Below are positions 44,440-53,194 of a DNA stretch of 64,000 bases, one piece after another. Under the pieces are notes generated by a model, which saw only the letters and a program-made list of their open reading frames with translations, had not been told where the DNA came from and made no database searches. A program made the position numbers and the translations under genes. Every line of letters starts with the position of its first letter. The first letter of the stretch is position 1. Source of the stretch: Fluviirhizobium alvei (GTDB lineage: Bacteria; Pseudomonadota; Alphaproteobacteria; Rhizobiales; Rhizobiaceae); assembly GCF_030551875.1 (NCBI RefSeq), contig NZ_JAUOZU010000005.1, forward strand, positions 124,001 through 188,000, read 5' to 3'.

Positions 44440-45129
44440 ATGAAGAGGATCGGCCTGATCGGCGGCATGAGCTTCGAAAGCACAGCCGTTTATTACGAGC
44501 GGCTGAACCGGCTGGCGAATGCGAAGGCGGGCGGTTTCACCTCGGCCGAACTGCTTTTGCATTCGGTCGATTTCGCCCCGATCGTGACCATGCAGAAGGA
44601 AGGCCGTTGGCATGAGGCCGGTGAACGCCTTGCCGATATAGCCGAAAACCTGCAAAGGGCAGGTGCGGATCTTGTTCTGCTCTGCACCAACACGATGCAC
44701 AAGGTTTCGAGCCAGATTCGCGCGCGCATCTCCATTCCCTTTCTCGACATCATCGATTGCACTGCCGACGAAATCGTTCGACGGGGATGCCGCCGCCCTC
44801 TCCTGCTCGCGACCAACTACACCATGACCGACGGTTTCTATCAGGACCATATGCGTAAGCGAGGAATCGAGATCGTCACGCCGGCGGCGGAGGATCGCAC
44901 AGAGGTCCACAGAATCATTTTCGAGGAGCTTTGCGCGGGAAAGATACTCGGCTCCTCGCGTGACACGCTCTTTCGCATTATAGATCGCGCGCGCCACGAG
45001 CGCGCCGATTGCGTCATTCTCGGCTGCACCGAAATCTGCCTCATCCTCGATCCAGAAAAGCTGGCACTGCCGGGGCTCGACACGACGGCGATCCACTGCC
45101 ACCGCGCAATCGAGATGGCCTTTTCCTGA
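44440..45129 (+). CDS. Aspartate/glutamate racemase family protein
   Basis: 229 residues from the ATG at 44440, preceded by AGGGAGAAA. The two catalytic cysteines of cofactor-independent racemases are present: VLLCTNTMHKV (about 87-90) and VILGCTEICLIL (about 195), with the N-terminal IGLIGGMSFESTAVYY. It interconverts an L- and D-amino acid, most likely aspartate given the GMSFEST wording. Single gene between two exported-protein genes. Confidence 0.9.
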   Translation: MKRIGLIGGMSFESTAVYYERLNRLANAKAGGFTSAELLLHSVDFAPIVTMQKEGRWHEAGERLADIAENLQRAGADLVLLCTNTMHKVSSQIRARISIPFLDIIDCTADEIVRRGCRRPLLLATNYTMTDGFYQDHMRKRGIEIVTPAAEDRTEVHRIIFEELCAGKILGSSRDTLFRIIDRARHERADCVILGCTEICLILDPEKLALPGLDTTAIHCHRAIEMAFS

Positions 45130-45214
45130 CGGTCATCCGTGAAATTGCCGGCAAAGCCCCATTGAACTTGGCACGGCCAAATGCATTATTGCGCCATCAA
45201 TGCGAGGATTTGCC

Positions 45215-45571
45215 ATGAAAAAACTGATCGTTCTGTCGCTTGCCGCCCTGCCCCTCCTTGCCACCACAGCCCAGGCCGAAATGCGCTGCGGCTGGATCGA
45301 AAACCCGACACCGGGAAACTATTGGTTGACCGACCGGGATGCGTCCTGGGTTATTTCCGCCCAGGGCGGCTATGAAGCGCCGGGAATGGAAATGATCGGC
45401 GATATCTCCGCCGGCGACTATGTGGCAACCAACGGCAATTACGGTTACGGCTGCGCCTGCATGGACGTTATGACAGACCCGAACGAAAAGCAGATCACCA
45501 TGATCCATTCGTTCAAGCAGCTTGCGATCTCAAAATGCGAAAACGACAAGAACCTGCCTGCCGTCGAGTGA
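45215..45571 (+). CDS. Exported DUF4087-like protein
   Basis: 118 residues from the ATG at 45215. Signal peptide MKKLIVLSLAALPLLATTAQA; the mature part has the DUF4087 pattern MRCGWIENPTPGNYWLTDRD, WVISAQGGYEAPGM, NGNYGYGCACMDV, with several Cys for disulphides. Periplasmic, function unknown. The pair of small cysteine-rich exported proteins in this window (with DUF4189 at 31165) belongs to different families. Confidence 0.82.
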   Translation: MKKLIVLSLAALPLLATTAQAEMRCGWIENPTPGNYWLTDRDASWVISAQGGYEAPGMEMIGDISAGDYVATNGNYGYGCACMDVMTDPNEKQITMIHSFKQLAISKCENDKNLPAVE

Positions 45572-45619
45572 AAGACGGAGTGCCTCCCTGCCTCAGGTAT
45601 CGGGAGGCGCCGTCGATCC

Positions 45620-46132
45620 TTATTGGTCCGCCGCCCCCGGCTTGAGCAGCATGGCAATCTCTGTCCGCCATTTCTCGGGCTCCGGCTCGATCGGCGGCGA
45701 CACATGATGGATCTCGATGCGGCAGCCGTAAATCGTGCCGCTTTCGTTGACGTCTCGATCAACCCTTAAACTGTTTGCATCCACCCAGGCCGACATCAGC
45801 CGCTGGACCTCTTCGAGATGGGTATAGGCACCAATCCAGGTTGCGGAAAGATAGGAGCCCGACGGCAGGATGCCGGAGCGAATCGGACCAGCGCCCGGGT
45901 GCAACTTCTCGGTGAAATAGCCAAATTCCATATCCATCTCGCCGTCAGTATCGACGGCGTTGAACCGGAAAAAACTCGGTCCAGACGGCTGAATTCCGCG
46001 CGAATTCATGAACGCGAGAACTTCGGCGATGAACAAAGGCGCCTGCTTGGAAATCTGCCGACGCAATAGTCGCGCACGAATCGCAAGATAAGGCTGCTTT
46101 TTGCGCCTGACCTTGGATGGAAGAGTGAGCAT
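45620..46132 (-). CDS. GyrI-like effector-binding domain protein
   Basis: 170 residues from the ATG at 46132. It has the two-lobed SHS2/GyrI-type effector-binding pattern (QPYLAIRARL at the start, GPSFFRFN, EMDMEFGYFTEKL, LPSGSYLSATWIGAYTHLEEV, and YGCRIEIHHVSPPIEPEP near the end). There is no DNA-binding domain, so it is a stand-alone small-molecule binder, as found in some detoxification systems. The upstream DNA is strongly AT-rich. Confidence 0.8.
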   Translation of the reverse strand: MLTLPSKVRRKKQPYLAIRARLLRRQISKQAPLFIAEVLAFMNSRGIQPSGPSFFRFNAVDTDGEMDMEFGYFTEKLHPGAGPIRSGILPSGSYLSATWIGAYTHLEEVQRLMSAWVDANSLRVDRDVNESGTIYGCRIEIHHVSPPIEPEPEKWRTEIAMLLKPGAADQ

Positions 46133-46693
46133 GCGGATTTCGTTCCCCGGACGACCAAAAGTTATCGTGAGTATCAATCAGATTTCCGTTATAGTTACGG
46201 AAACGGAAAAAGAAAAGAACAAGAATGCGCATAAATCGGTTAGCACAAGCACCCGTATATCATTGATAATTAATACAATTCATAAATGGTTTTACAATGA
46301 GACAGGAGGCGCTGCCTTTATCGACATCACCAATATTTAATTGGCATTTATCAAATTTTAAAGATCTTATTGACGATATCCATTATTTATCAAAAGTATT
46401 TATTGCATCAATTTAAAACACCTGAAAATATTTTTCTAAATTCGTAATTTTATAGTTACAGAAAATCTAAAATAATACTACGTCTTCCAGTTAAACAAGA
46501 AAATCATAATAAAAGATTCGCAGGCATCTTTCTGGTGAAAAACAGGGATTGCCTCAATGCGGGACACAGTTTTTTTGTGACTATTTCGCATGCGGCAGCA
46601 TGTCGCAGCTAACTGACCGAAAACACAACCGATAATTTTAATTTTAGAAACTCGAAATTATTACATTTGTATACGGGAGGCATTACAAGCCAT
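46133..46693. other. AT-rich intergenic region without a gene
   Basis: 561 bp with long A and T runs, far richer in AT than anything else in the window. Only short open frames occur and none has a ribosome site or protein-like pattern. It probably holds the promoter of the GyrI-like gene at its left end. A foreign or silenced (H-NS/MucR-like bound) segment or a decayed insertion is possible. Confidence 0.6.
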
Positions 46694-47446
46694 TCAGATA
46701 AGATCCCCGATCGCCCGGCGGAAGCGGCGGACAGTCTCGGCCATTCCGAATTCGAGAGCGTCTGCGGTCAGACCGTGACCGATTGAAACCTCAGCAAGGT
46801 CCCCGATTCGTGCGCAGAGCGCCGGCAGGTTGGCGACGGTGAGATCATGCCCAGCATTGACGCCGAGACCGAGCGCACGGGCCAGATCGGCGGTATCGCC
46901 CAGCTTCACGATCCATGCGGTCGCAGCGGCAGCATCATCGAAACAACCGCCATAGGGACCGGTGTAAAGCTCGATACGATCGGCACCGACCGCCTTTGCA
47001 ACGCTCAACTGGTCGGAACCCGCATCGCCGTCGGCGAAGAGCGACACGCGCATGCCACCCCGCTTTAGGCGACCGCAGACAGTCGCCAGCAGTTGCTCGT
47101 TTTCAATGAAATTCCAACCATGATCCGATGTCGCCTGGCTCGGATGGTCCGGAACCAGCGTCACCTGATCGGGACGGTGTTGTTCGACCAGATCGAGAAA
47201 GGCCTCCGTTGGATAGCCTTCGATATTGAACTCGCGATCCGGAAAATGGGTCCGGATCAGATCAAGCAAAAGCGGCAGATCCGAAAACCGGATATGCCGC
47301 TCGTCCGGACGCGGATGCACGGTCAGCCCCGCAGCCCCGGCTTCAAGCGCAATCTGGCCAAACCGCACCACATTTGGCCATGGCAGATCACGGCGGTTCC
47401 GCAGCATGGCGATAGCATTGAGGTTGACCGAAAGTTTCGTGGGCAT
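46694..47446 (-). CDS. pdxJ: Pyridoxine 5'-phosphate synthase
   Basis: 250 residues from the ATG at 47446 (the upstream in-frame start is TTG). Diagnostic strings: [32 protein letters not shown] (His/Arg phosphate binding), [45 protein letters not shown] and the glycine loop [13 protein letters not shown]. It condenses amino-oxo-propyl phosphate with deoxyxylulose phosphate into PNP (vitamin B6). It stands apart from its usual acpS-type neighbours, between an AT-rich gap and a MerR locus. Confidence 0.95.
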   Translation of the reverse strand: MPTKLSVNLNAIAMLRNRRDLPWPNVVRFGQIALEAGAAGLTVHPRPDERHIRFSDLPLLLDLIRTHFPDREFNIEGYPTEAFLDLVEQHRPDQVTLVPDHPSQATSDHGWNFIENEQLLATVCGRLKRGGMRVSLFADGDAGSDQLSVAKAVGADRIELYTGPYGGCFDDAAAATAWIVKLGDTADLARALGLGVNAGHDLTVANLPALCARIGDLAEVSIGHGLTADALEFGMAETVRRFRRAIGDLI

Positions 47447-47694
47447 GGGCAAATCCGGAGGCTGGAACGGTTATCCAAACTGACGCCTGCGCTTGAGCAG
47501 ATGCAGACCACTGACAAACGTCAGCTATGACCGGTATAGAGCAACCGCTTTGAAGCAGCCAGCCAATTTTCGATATGAATTCATGCTTGTATGTGATCGG
47601 TTCGCCATCAGGCACTCGATCATTAGGCCAATCGCGGCCATCCATTGCGTTTTTTCTATTCGACCAAATGGCGAGAGCCGATCCGTAAAAACAC
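47447..47694. other. Intergenic region upstream of pdxJ
   Basis: Together with 47724-47875 this 429-bp gap has no gene. Its left part probably carries the pdxJ promoter (leftward), although no clear -10/-35 pair was identified; the right part carries the promoter listed at 47695-47723. Confidence 0.5.
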
Positions 47695-47723
47695 GTTACA
47701 GAAGCCGTAACTTGCGCTATAAA
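47695..47723 (+). promoter_or_regulatory. Predicted promoter for the MerR-type gene
   Basis: GTTACA (-35, 47695-47700) and TATAAA (-10, 47718-47723) are 17 bp apart. The -35 box is half of the inverted repeat GTTAC-N7-GTAAC, which could be an autoregulator site. The leader to the MerR ATG would be about 145 nt. Confidence 0.4.
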
Positions 47724-47875
47724 TGCCATGGGTAACGTTGCGTAAGCAATTGGTTCGGGTCGCACGGAGGGGAGAACGGGCGGACCGAATAGCAACGACC
47801 ACCGCAGTGCATGGAGCATGAAAGCGAGGCTCCTTCTTCAGGGCGCCGCGCCGACGTCTTTGGGAGGACGAACGC

Positions 47876-48550
47876 ATGCCGCAGCCAGGAAATGCATCCA
47901 CGCGTCAATCCAGTGTGCAGCAGAGTTTATTGTTGCCCAGGCTTCCCCTACCACCCCACTTGCCGGAGCCACCGATCGCGATCGCCGAGATGGCGGATGC
48001 CTTCGGCGTCACCCACAGGACCTTGCATTTCTACGAGGAAAAGGGGCTGATCCATCCGACCCGCTCCGGATCGATGCGGACCTATCCGACCGATCAGGTA
48101 ACGCGCATGGCCTTCGTTACTTTCTGCCGTGAGACCGGAATGCCTGTCGCGCAGATCCAGGATCTTCTGTCTGAGATGGAAACGGCCACCACGCAGGAAC
48201 AAACCGAGCAGATCTTCCGCCGCGCCTTGGTCGAACGGCGCGCGGAACTGGCGGCCAACCAGGCACTGGTACGTCGTCAGATGCAACAGATCGCCGAATA
48301 TCTGGCAGATAGCGTCAGCGATCGCGGAGACGAAGACAGTGATGAGCGCCTGCCCTTTCTCACCGAGTTCGAAAACACTTGTCTCGCCTTGATGGCAGAA
48401 GGCTATACGCCGGTTCGTATTGCGGCAGCGACGCGACGCAACATCGACGAGATTCTTGACGTGGAAGCCTCCGTCATCCGCAAGTTCGGCTCATCCAATC
48501 GCTTTCAGGCAGTCGCAAAGGCTGTTCTGCTCGGACTCGTAGGCGAGTAG
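47876..48550 (+). CDS. MerR-family regulator with a LuxR-like C-terminal region
   Basis: 224 residues, ATG preceded by GGGAGGACG. After a proline-rich N-terminal tail, residues about 34-105 form the MerR DNA-binding domain (IAIAEMADAFGVTHRTLHFY, EEKGLIHPTRSGSMRTYPTD, the wing and the AFVTFCRETGMPV segment), then the dimer helix up to about 145. Residues about 160-222 (FLTEFENTCLALMAEGYTPV... FGSSNRFQAVAKAVLLGLV) look like a LuxR-type helix-turn-helix with a variant recognition helix. The usual MerR effector domain is missing. The gene precedes the MITE-like element and a DUF4405 membrane gene. Confidence 0.82.
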   Translation: MPQPGNASTRQSSVQQSLLLPRLPLPPHLPEPPIAIAEMADAFGVTHRTLHFYEEKGLIHPTRSGSMRTYPTDQVTRMAFVTFCRETGMPVAQIQDLLSEMETATTQEQTEQIFRRALVERRAELAANQALVRRQMQQIAEYLADSVSDRGDEDSDERLPFLTEFENTCLALMAEGYTPVRIAAATRRNIDEILDVEASVIRKFGSSNRFQAVAKAVLLGLVGE

Positions 48551-48564
48551 CCCGCCAATAACAT

Positions 48565-48833
48565 ATACCAAGCGTCGATGATAGGAACCGATTGCGCCGG
48601 AGCGATTTTGGTATCCGGCGAGGAGAAAACCACAGACGGACCAAAAGGTCCGGCGCGGATTTTCGACGATGTCCGGAGGACAAAAGCGCCCGGTCCTTCG
48701 GATGGGTCGGACATCCTTCCCCGACTTTGTCGCAATCCTCGATCGATGCCTTTGCATCGCTCTCCGGTCTGCTCCGCGTCGGATGAAGGCGTCCGGTCCC
48801 ACGCAATCGGTTTCTATCATTGACGCTTGGTAT
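48565..48833. mobile_element. MITE-like element with 32-bp terminal inverted repeats
   Basis: The ends 48565-48596 and 48802-48833 are inverted copies, 30 of 32 bases identical (both begin ATACCAAGCG). The 269-bp interior has no transposase; a short frame on each strand lacks support. It contains a small perfect palindrome, CGGACC-AAAA-GGTCCG, at 48637-48652. Target duplication is unclear. It lies between the MerR gene and the DUF4405 gene. A miniature transposon, a cis-mobilised palindromic element, or a structured RNA are the candidates. Confidence 0.6.
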
Positions 48834-48881
48834 TAATGGCGATCTGACGATCTCCAATTCTAACAGACATTTAACTCGACA

Positions 48882-48902
48882 TTGCAGCAGGCGATGCTGC
48901 AA
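48882..48902. promoter_or_regulatory. Inverted repeat before the DUF4405 gene
   Basis: TTGCAGCA-N5-TGCTGCAA, perfect 8-bp arms, 32 bp upstream of the ATG. Its size and symmetry fit a MerR- or TetR-type operator; the MerR-LuxR protein encoded next door is a candidate binder. Confidence 0.5.
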
Positions 48903-48934
48903 ATGCGGACGGGAGGCTACATAGGAGATTTGAA

Positions 48935-49435
48935 ATGTATAGAGCCATGATGCGTTACGCGACCCCCTTCATTACAGGGCTTTTCGTCATCAGCCTCGTT
49001 TCGGGCGTTGCCCTGTTCTTCCACCTGGGAACCAGCTATTTCCGCGAAATGCATGAATGGCTGAGCATGGTTCTGATCATTCCGTTCGTTCTCCATCTCC
49101 TGAAGAACTGGCGCCCGTTCCTGATGTATTTCAAGCATGCGCCCATGGCGATCGCGCTGGTCCTGTCACTTGCAGCAGGTGGATTCTATGCCTGGGAAGG
49201 CGCCCAGGGTGGCGCAGGCGGCAACCCGATGATGGCCATTGCCAATGCCATGCAGTCCAGTTCGGTTTCCACCGTCGCCCCCCTCTTCAGCTTGACGCCG
49301 GCCGAACTCACAGCCGCCCTGGTGTCCAAAGGCTATAAGGTCGACAGTCCCGACAGCAAGATCGGCGATATCGCAAAGGCTTCCGGCAAGGATGCCTTCG
49401 CCATCATCGGCGATATCACGTCTGCCAAGAAGTGA
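48935..49435 (+). CDS. DUF4405-domain membrane protein
   Basis: 166 residues. Membrane helices at about 10-30 and 45-60 and again about 75-88, with the His residues HEWLSM and FVLHLLKNW typical of the DUF4405 cytochrome-b-like group, which may bind haem. A C-terminal soluble part (about 95-165) shows GYKVDSPDSKIGDIAKASGKDAFAI and probably faces the periplasm. Ribosome site AGGAGA. Its stop abuts the stop of the convergent helicase gene with no gap. Confidence 0.82.
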   Translation: MYRAMMRYATPFITGLFVISLVSGVALFFHLGTSYFREMHEWLSMVLIIPFVLHLLKNWRPFLMYFKHAPMAIALVLSLAAGGFYAWEGAQGGAGGNPMMAIANAMQSSSVSTVAPLFSLTPAELTAALVSKGYKVDSPDSKIGDIAKASGKDAFAIIGDITSAKK

Positions 49436-50563
49436 TCAGCGAACGATCGTCAACGTTTCCGCCGCGCGGGTGATGGCTGTATAAAGCCAACGCTCGCGCG
49501 TGTCGCGAAAGGCCCAGGCCTCATCGAACAGCACCACATCGTTCCACTGCGAGCCCTGCGCCTTGTGCACCGTCAGCGCATAGCCGAAATCGAACTCGTC
49601 GTAGCGCTTGCGCATCGACCAGGGGATTTCGCCATCCACCTCTTCAAAGGCAGCTTTGAGCAGCTTGATCTTGGCCGCGCCGCGATCCATGTCATCGTCT
49701 TCGGGGCGCACCAGCAGATTGATGCCGGGCTTTGTCGTTTCCCTCGACGCCGACATGACCTGCCAGAGCGAGCCGTTCAACAGGCCCTTGACCTGATCGT
49801 TGCGCAGGCAGACCAGCTTGTCGCCGGCTGCGGGATAGGCATTCGGAAAGCCCTTGAGTTCGCGCAGACGCTGATTGTAGCGCTTGCGCGTTTTGTTGGT
49901 TCCGACCAGCACCTGATCGGCACCGAGAACCATATCCTGCGTGACATCCCCCCGGCTGATCACCTTGGCGGTGCCATAGTCGCCATGCATGATTTCCTTG
50001 CCCTCGCGCACATGCATGGCAAGCTGGATAATCGGATTGTCGCGCGCCTGGCGATGGATTTCCGTCAGCAGATAATCGGGTTCCTGCTCGGTGAAGAAGC
50101 CACCGCCGGAAACGGGCGGCAGCTGTCCGGGGTCGCCCAGCACCAGCACCTTGGTGCCGAAACTCAGAAGGTCGCGCCCCAGCGCTTCATCGACCATCGA
50201 ACATTCATCGATGACGATCAGCGGCGCCTTGGCGACCGGGCTTTGCCGATTGATGGAAAACATCGGCGCGATGTTGGTCTTGCCTGTCACCTCATCCTCG
50301 ACCTCTTCCTCGCCCTTGGGACGATAGATCAACGAATGGATGGTCTTGGCATTGGAAGCGCCGCGCGAACGCAGAACCTGGGCGGCCTTGCCGGTGAAGG
50401 CGGCAAACAGCACCTCGCCATCGACATTTTCGGCAAAATGGCGGGCGAGCGTGGTCTTGCCCGTGCCGGCATAGCCGAACAGGCGGAACACCTGGCTGCG
50501 GCCATCCTTGAGCCAGCGGGCAACCGCCATCAGCGCTTCATCTTGTTGGGTCGAAAACTGCAT
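49436..50563 (-). CDS. RecD-like superfamily 1 DNA helicase
   Basis: 375 residues from the ATG at 50563. Walker A GYAGTGKTT (about 27-35), Walker B VIDECSMVD, motif III VLGDPGQLPPV, motif V/VI region YALTVHKAQGSQWNDVVL and TAITRAAETL. It is a compact ATPase of the RecD/TraA type without a nuclease domain or the N-terminal RecD2 extension, and probably unwinds DNA during repair. Single gene; longer upstream frame is not protein-like. Confidence 0.88.
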   Translation of the reverse strand: MQFSTQQDEALMAVARWLKDGRSQVFRLFGYAGTGKTTLARHFAENVDGEVLFAAFTGKAAQVLRSRGASNAKTIHSLIYRPKGEEEVEDEVTGKTNIAPMFSINRQSPVAKAPLIVIDECSMVDEALGRDLLSFGTKVLVLGDPGQLPPVSGGGFFTEQEPDYLLTEIHRQARDNPIIQLAMHVREGKEIMHGDYGTAKVISRGDVTQDMVLGADQVLVGTNKTRKRYNQRLRELKGFPNAYPAAGDKLVCLRNDQVKGLLNGSLWQVMSASRETTKPGINLLVRPEDDDMDRGAAKIKLLKAAFEEVDGEIPWSMRKRYDEFDFGYALTVHKAQGSQWNDVVLFDEAWAFRDTRERWLYTAITRAAETLTIVR

Positions 50564-50717
50564 GGCCGGACTAGGCAGGATTCGGGGTCGCGATGCAAGT
50601 GCCGCCAGACAAACGGGCACAACCGGATAAGGAAACACGAATCCGAAACAGGATGACGGCATGCCTCTTCGCATGTACCCTGCGGCGATTGAAGCCAATC
50701 CGATTGAGGAGAGGAAG

Positions 50718-51881
50718 ATGGCAACCATCGACATACGCCGGGATCGCACCTCAACCTACAGCATCGATGCGGTCGGCGATCGCTTCATTCTGCATGAGGG
50801 GGTGGCGATTGTGGCAATCGATGTTGCGATGGAGGAACTGTCCACATCCCACGATAACAGGATTGAGATCCGGGGCACGCTGCGCTCCGACGATGATTGC
50901 TTCGCGTCTACGGGCGACAACACAACCTTTATCGTCGCCCAGACAGGACGGCTTTTCGGAGCCGACGGCATTTTCACCGCGGATGGTGCGCACCTTGTCA
51001 ACCGGGGCGTCATCCGTTGTAGCGATGAAGCGATCACCACAGGGTCGAAATCGGTATTCGAGAATTTCAATCGTCTCATCGGCGACACCGGAGTCTCGAT
51101 CGATGGTGGACGGATCGTCAACCACGAAGGCGCAATCATCAGAACATCTGCTGGCGGCGTGGCGATCGAGAGCTCTATATCGCTCACTGTCATCAATGAC
51201 GGAATGATTCAAGGCGACTTGTACGCCATTGCGGGCGGTAGCGGCCAGGACGTGGTGATCAACCGAGGGACTATGGAAGGTGCCATCGACCTCGGTGACG
51301 GCAACGACAGTTTCGACAATCGCGGCGGCACGATCGACGGCGACATTACCGGCGGTGGCGGCGACGATGTGTTCATAACCGACAGCAGCGTTTCGCGCCT
51401 TCTTGAAGTTTTCGCTGGCGGCTCCGACACGGTCAGATCGACCGTCAGTTACGTCCTGAGCGCCGATGTCGAGAAGCTGGTCCTGCTCGGCATCGGCAAC
51501 ACCACCGGCAAGGGCAATTCGAGCGGCAACGGCCTGACCGGCAACAGCGGCAACAACAAGCTGTTTGGTTTCGCCAACAACGATTTCCTCGATGGCAAAG
51601 GAGGCAACGACACACTGTCCGGCGGCAGCGAAATGGGTGATGAAGACACGTTCTATTTCAAGACCGGCTATGGCCGTGACACGATCATCGACTTTCAGGA
51701 CGATACCGACAAGCTCGCATTGAAAGGCCTGGATGGCGTGACCGGATTTAATGACCTGAAGGCCCACCATGTGATGGAGAATGCAGCGGGCGATCTGGTG
51801 ATCTTCTCCGGTCAGGACCGGCTGATTGTCGAAGACATGACGATCACGAAACTGACGAGCAATGACGTCTATTTCGATTGA
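50718..51881 (+). CDS. RTX-type calcium-binding repeat protein
   Basis: 387 residues from the ATG at 50718 (GAGGAGAGGAAG). Residues about 1-215 form a beta-helix-like array (RIEIRGTLRSDDD, TGRLFGADGIFTADGAHLVNRGVI, RGTMEGAIDLGDGND), followed by a few RTX nonapeptides (GNSGNNKLFGFANNDFLDGKGGNDTLSGG, about 270-305) and a C-terminal module with YGRDTIIDFQDDTDKLALKG. The end SNDVYFD fits a type I secretion signal. No signal peptide. Thirty-three bp precede the NAD(P)-binding gene, so they may be co-transcribed. Confidence 0.85.
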   Translation: MATIDIRRDRTSTYSIDAVGDRFILHEGVAIVAIDVAMEELSTSHDNRIEIRGTLRSDDDCFASTGDNTTFIVAQTGRLFGADGIFTADGAHLVNRGVIRCSDEAITTGSKSVFENFNRLIGDTGVSIDGGRIVNHEGAIIRTSAGGVAIESSISLTVINDGMIQGDLYAIAGGSGQDVVINRGTMEGAIDLGDGNDSFDNRGGTIDGDITGGGGDDVFITDSSVSRLLEVFAGGSDTVRSTVSYVLSADVEKLVLLGIGNTTGKGNSSGNGLTGNSGNNKLFGFANNDFLDGKGGNDTLSGGSEMGDEDTFYFKTGYGRDTIIDFQDDTDKLALKGLDGVTGFNDLKAHHVMENAAGDLVIFSGQDRLIVEDMTITKLTSNDVYFD

Positions 51882-51913
51882 TCGCCGAAACCATTCCGGA
51901 CCGAGAGATCTGC

Positions 51914-53194
51914 ATGCACATTCTTGTCCTTGGCGCCACCGGCTTCATCGGATCTGCGGTTGCGACACGCCTCATTGCCGATGGGCACGCCGTAACCGGC
52001 CTCGGCCGGGATCTCGCGCGGGCAAGCCGTTTGAATCAGAATATCAACTGGCTGAAAGCCGATCTCAGCAACCTCACGCAAGCCTCTGATTGGACTCCTG
52101 TTCTCGCCGATATCGATATGGTCATCAATTGCGCCGGCGCGCTGCAGGACGGGCTGCGCGACGATCTCGCCGCCGTGCAGGCGATGGCGATGATCGCGCT
52201 CTATGCGGCTGCGAAACCTGCCGGGATCCGCCGCATCATCCAGATCTCCGCCGAAACCGAAGGCGCCGCCAGCGATACCGCCTTCCTGGCCACCAAGCGT
52301 CAGGCCGATGATGCTCTCAAGGCTTCGTCGCTCGAATGGGTCATCCTGCGGCCATCGCTCGTGATCGGCCGCAACGCCTATGGTGGCACCGCACTTCTGC
52401 GCGGGCTGGCCGCCCTGCCCTTCGCATTGCCGCTCGTCCATGCCGATCGACGGGTGGCGACCGTTGCACTCGATGATGTTGCGGAAGCAGTCTCGCGCGC
52501 GGTCTCCGGTGACATTGTTGCCGGAAGTGATTACGCGCTGACCGGACCAGAGACCATGCGGCTTTCCGACGTGGTGATCGCGCATCGGCGTTGGCTGGGT
52601 CTGAGAGAGGCACCTTTCATCGCCCTGCCCGACAGCTTTGCTCGGCCCATTTCCGCCATGGCCGATCTGGCCGGCTGGCTCGGCTGGCGATCTCCGCTGC
52701 GTTCCACGGCCATGCGGGTGATGGTCGAAGGGGTTCATGCAACGTCTGAAGTGGCGCCGATGCCATTTCTGTCGCTGGATTCGACACTTGGCCGCCATTC
52801 TTCCGGAATCCAGGATCTCTGGTTCGCGCGGCTCTATCTGCTGAAGCCGATCCTGATTCTGATCTTGAGCCTTTTCTGGCTTGTCTCTGGATTGGTTCCG
52901 TTTTTCGCTCTGGATCAGGCTGCAAGCCACTTCCACCCCTTCCTGTCGCCCGCCTTGTCGACGGCGACAGTCGTGGCAACGTCGCTTGCCGATATCGCAC
53001 TCGGCCTCCTGCTGCTCTATCGCCCGACGGCGCGCCTCGCCCTTCTCGGCCAGATCGGGCTGGCCACTGCCTATCTTCTCGGCGGAAGTCTTCTGGAGCC
53101 CGCGCTCTGGCTCGATCCGATCGGCCCCTATGTGAAGGTCCTGCCTGCGATCCTGCTCACGCTGGTCACCCTGGCCATACTTGAGGAACGGTGA
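51914..53194 (+). CDS. NAD(P)-binding (NmrA/SDR-like) protein with a DoxX-like membrane tail
   Basis: 426 residues from the ATG at 51914. The N-terminal Rossmann fold starts HILVLGATGFIGSAVATRL, with RIIQISAETEG and the conserved WVILRPSLVIG segment; from about residue 310 four hydrophobic helices follow (DoxX-like). It is probably membrane-attached and acts as an electron-transfer or quinone-associated oxidoreductase. The stop overlaps the start of the next gene (TGATG). Confidence 0.85.
   Translation: MHILVLGATGFIGSAVATRLIADGHAVTGLGRDLARASRLNQNINWLKADLSNLTQASDWTPVLADIDMVINCAGALQDGLRDDLAAVQAMAMIALYAAAKPAGIRRIIQISAETEGAASDTAFLATKRQADDALKASSLEWVILRPSLVIGRNAYGGTALLRGLAALPFALPLVHADRRVATVALDDVAEAVSRAVSGDIVAGSDYALTGPETMRLSDVVIAHRRWLGLREAPFIALPDSFARPISAMADLAGWLGWRSPLRSTAMRVMVEGVHATSEVAPMPFLSLDSTLGRHSSGIQDLWFARLYLLKPILILILSLFWLVSGLVPFFALDQAASHFHPFLSPALSTATVVATSLADIALGLLLLYRPTARLALLGQIGLATAYLLGGSLLEPALWLDPIGPYVKVLPAILLTLVTLAILEER

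Noticed and set aside
46101-46340. 79-codon plus-strand frame in the AT-rich gap
   Set aside because: Starts inside the opposite-strand GyrI-like gene and its sequence is low-complexity.
48578-48823. Small frames on both strands within the MITE-like element
   Set aside because: No ribosome site, no protein pattern, and they arise within the inverted-repeat structure.
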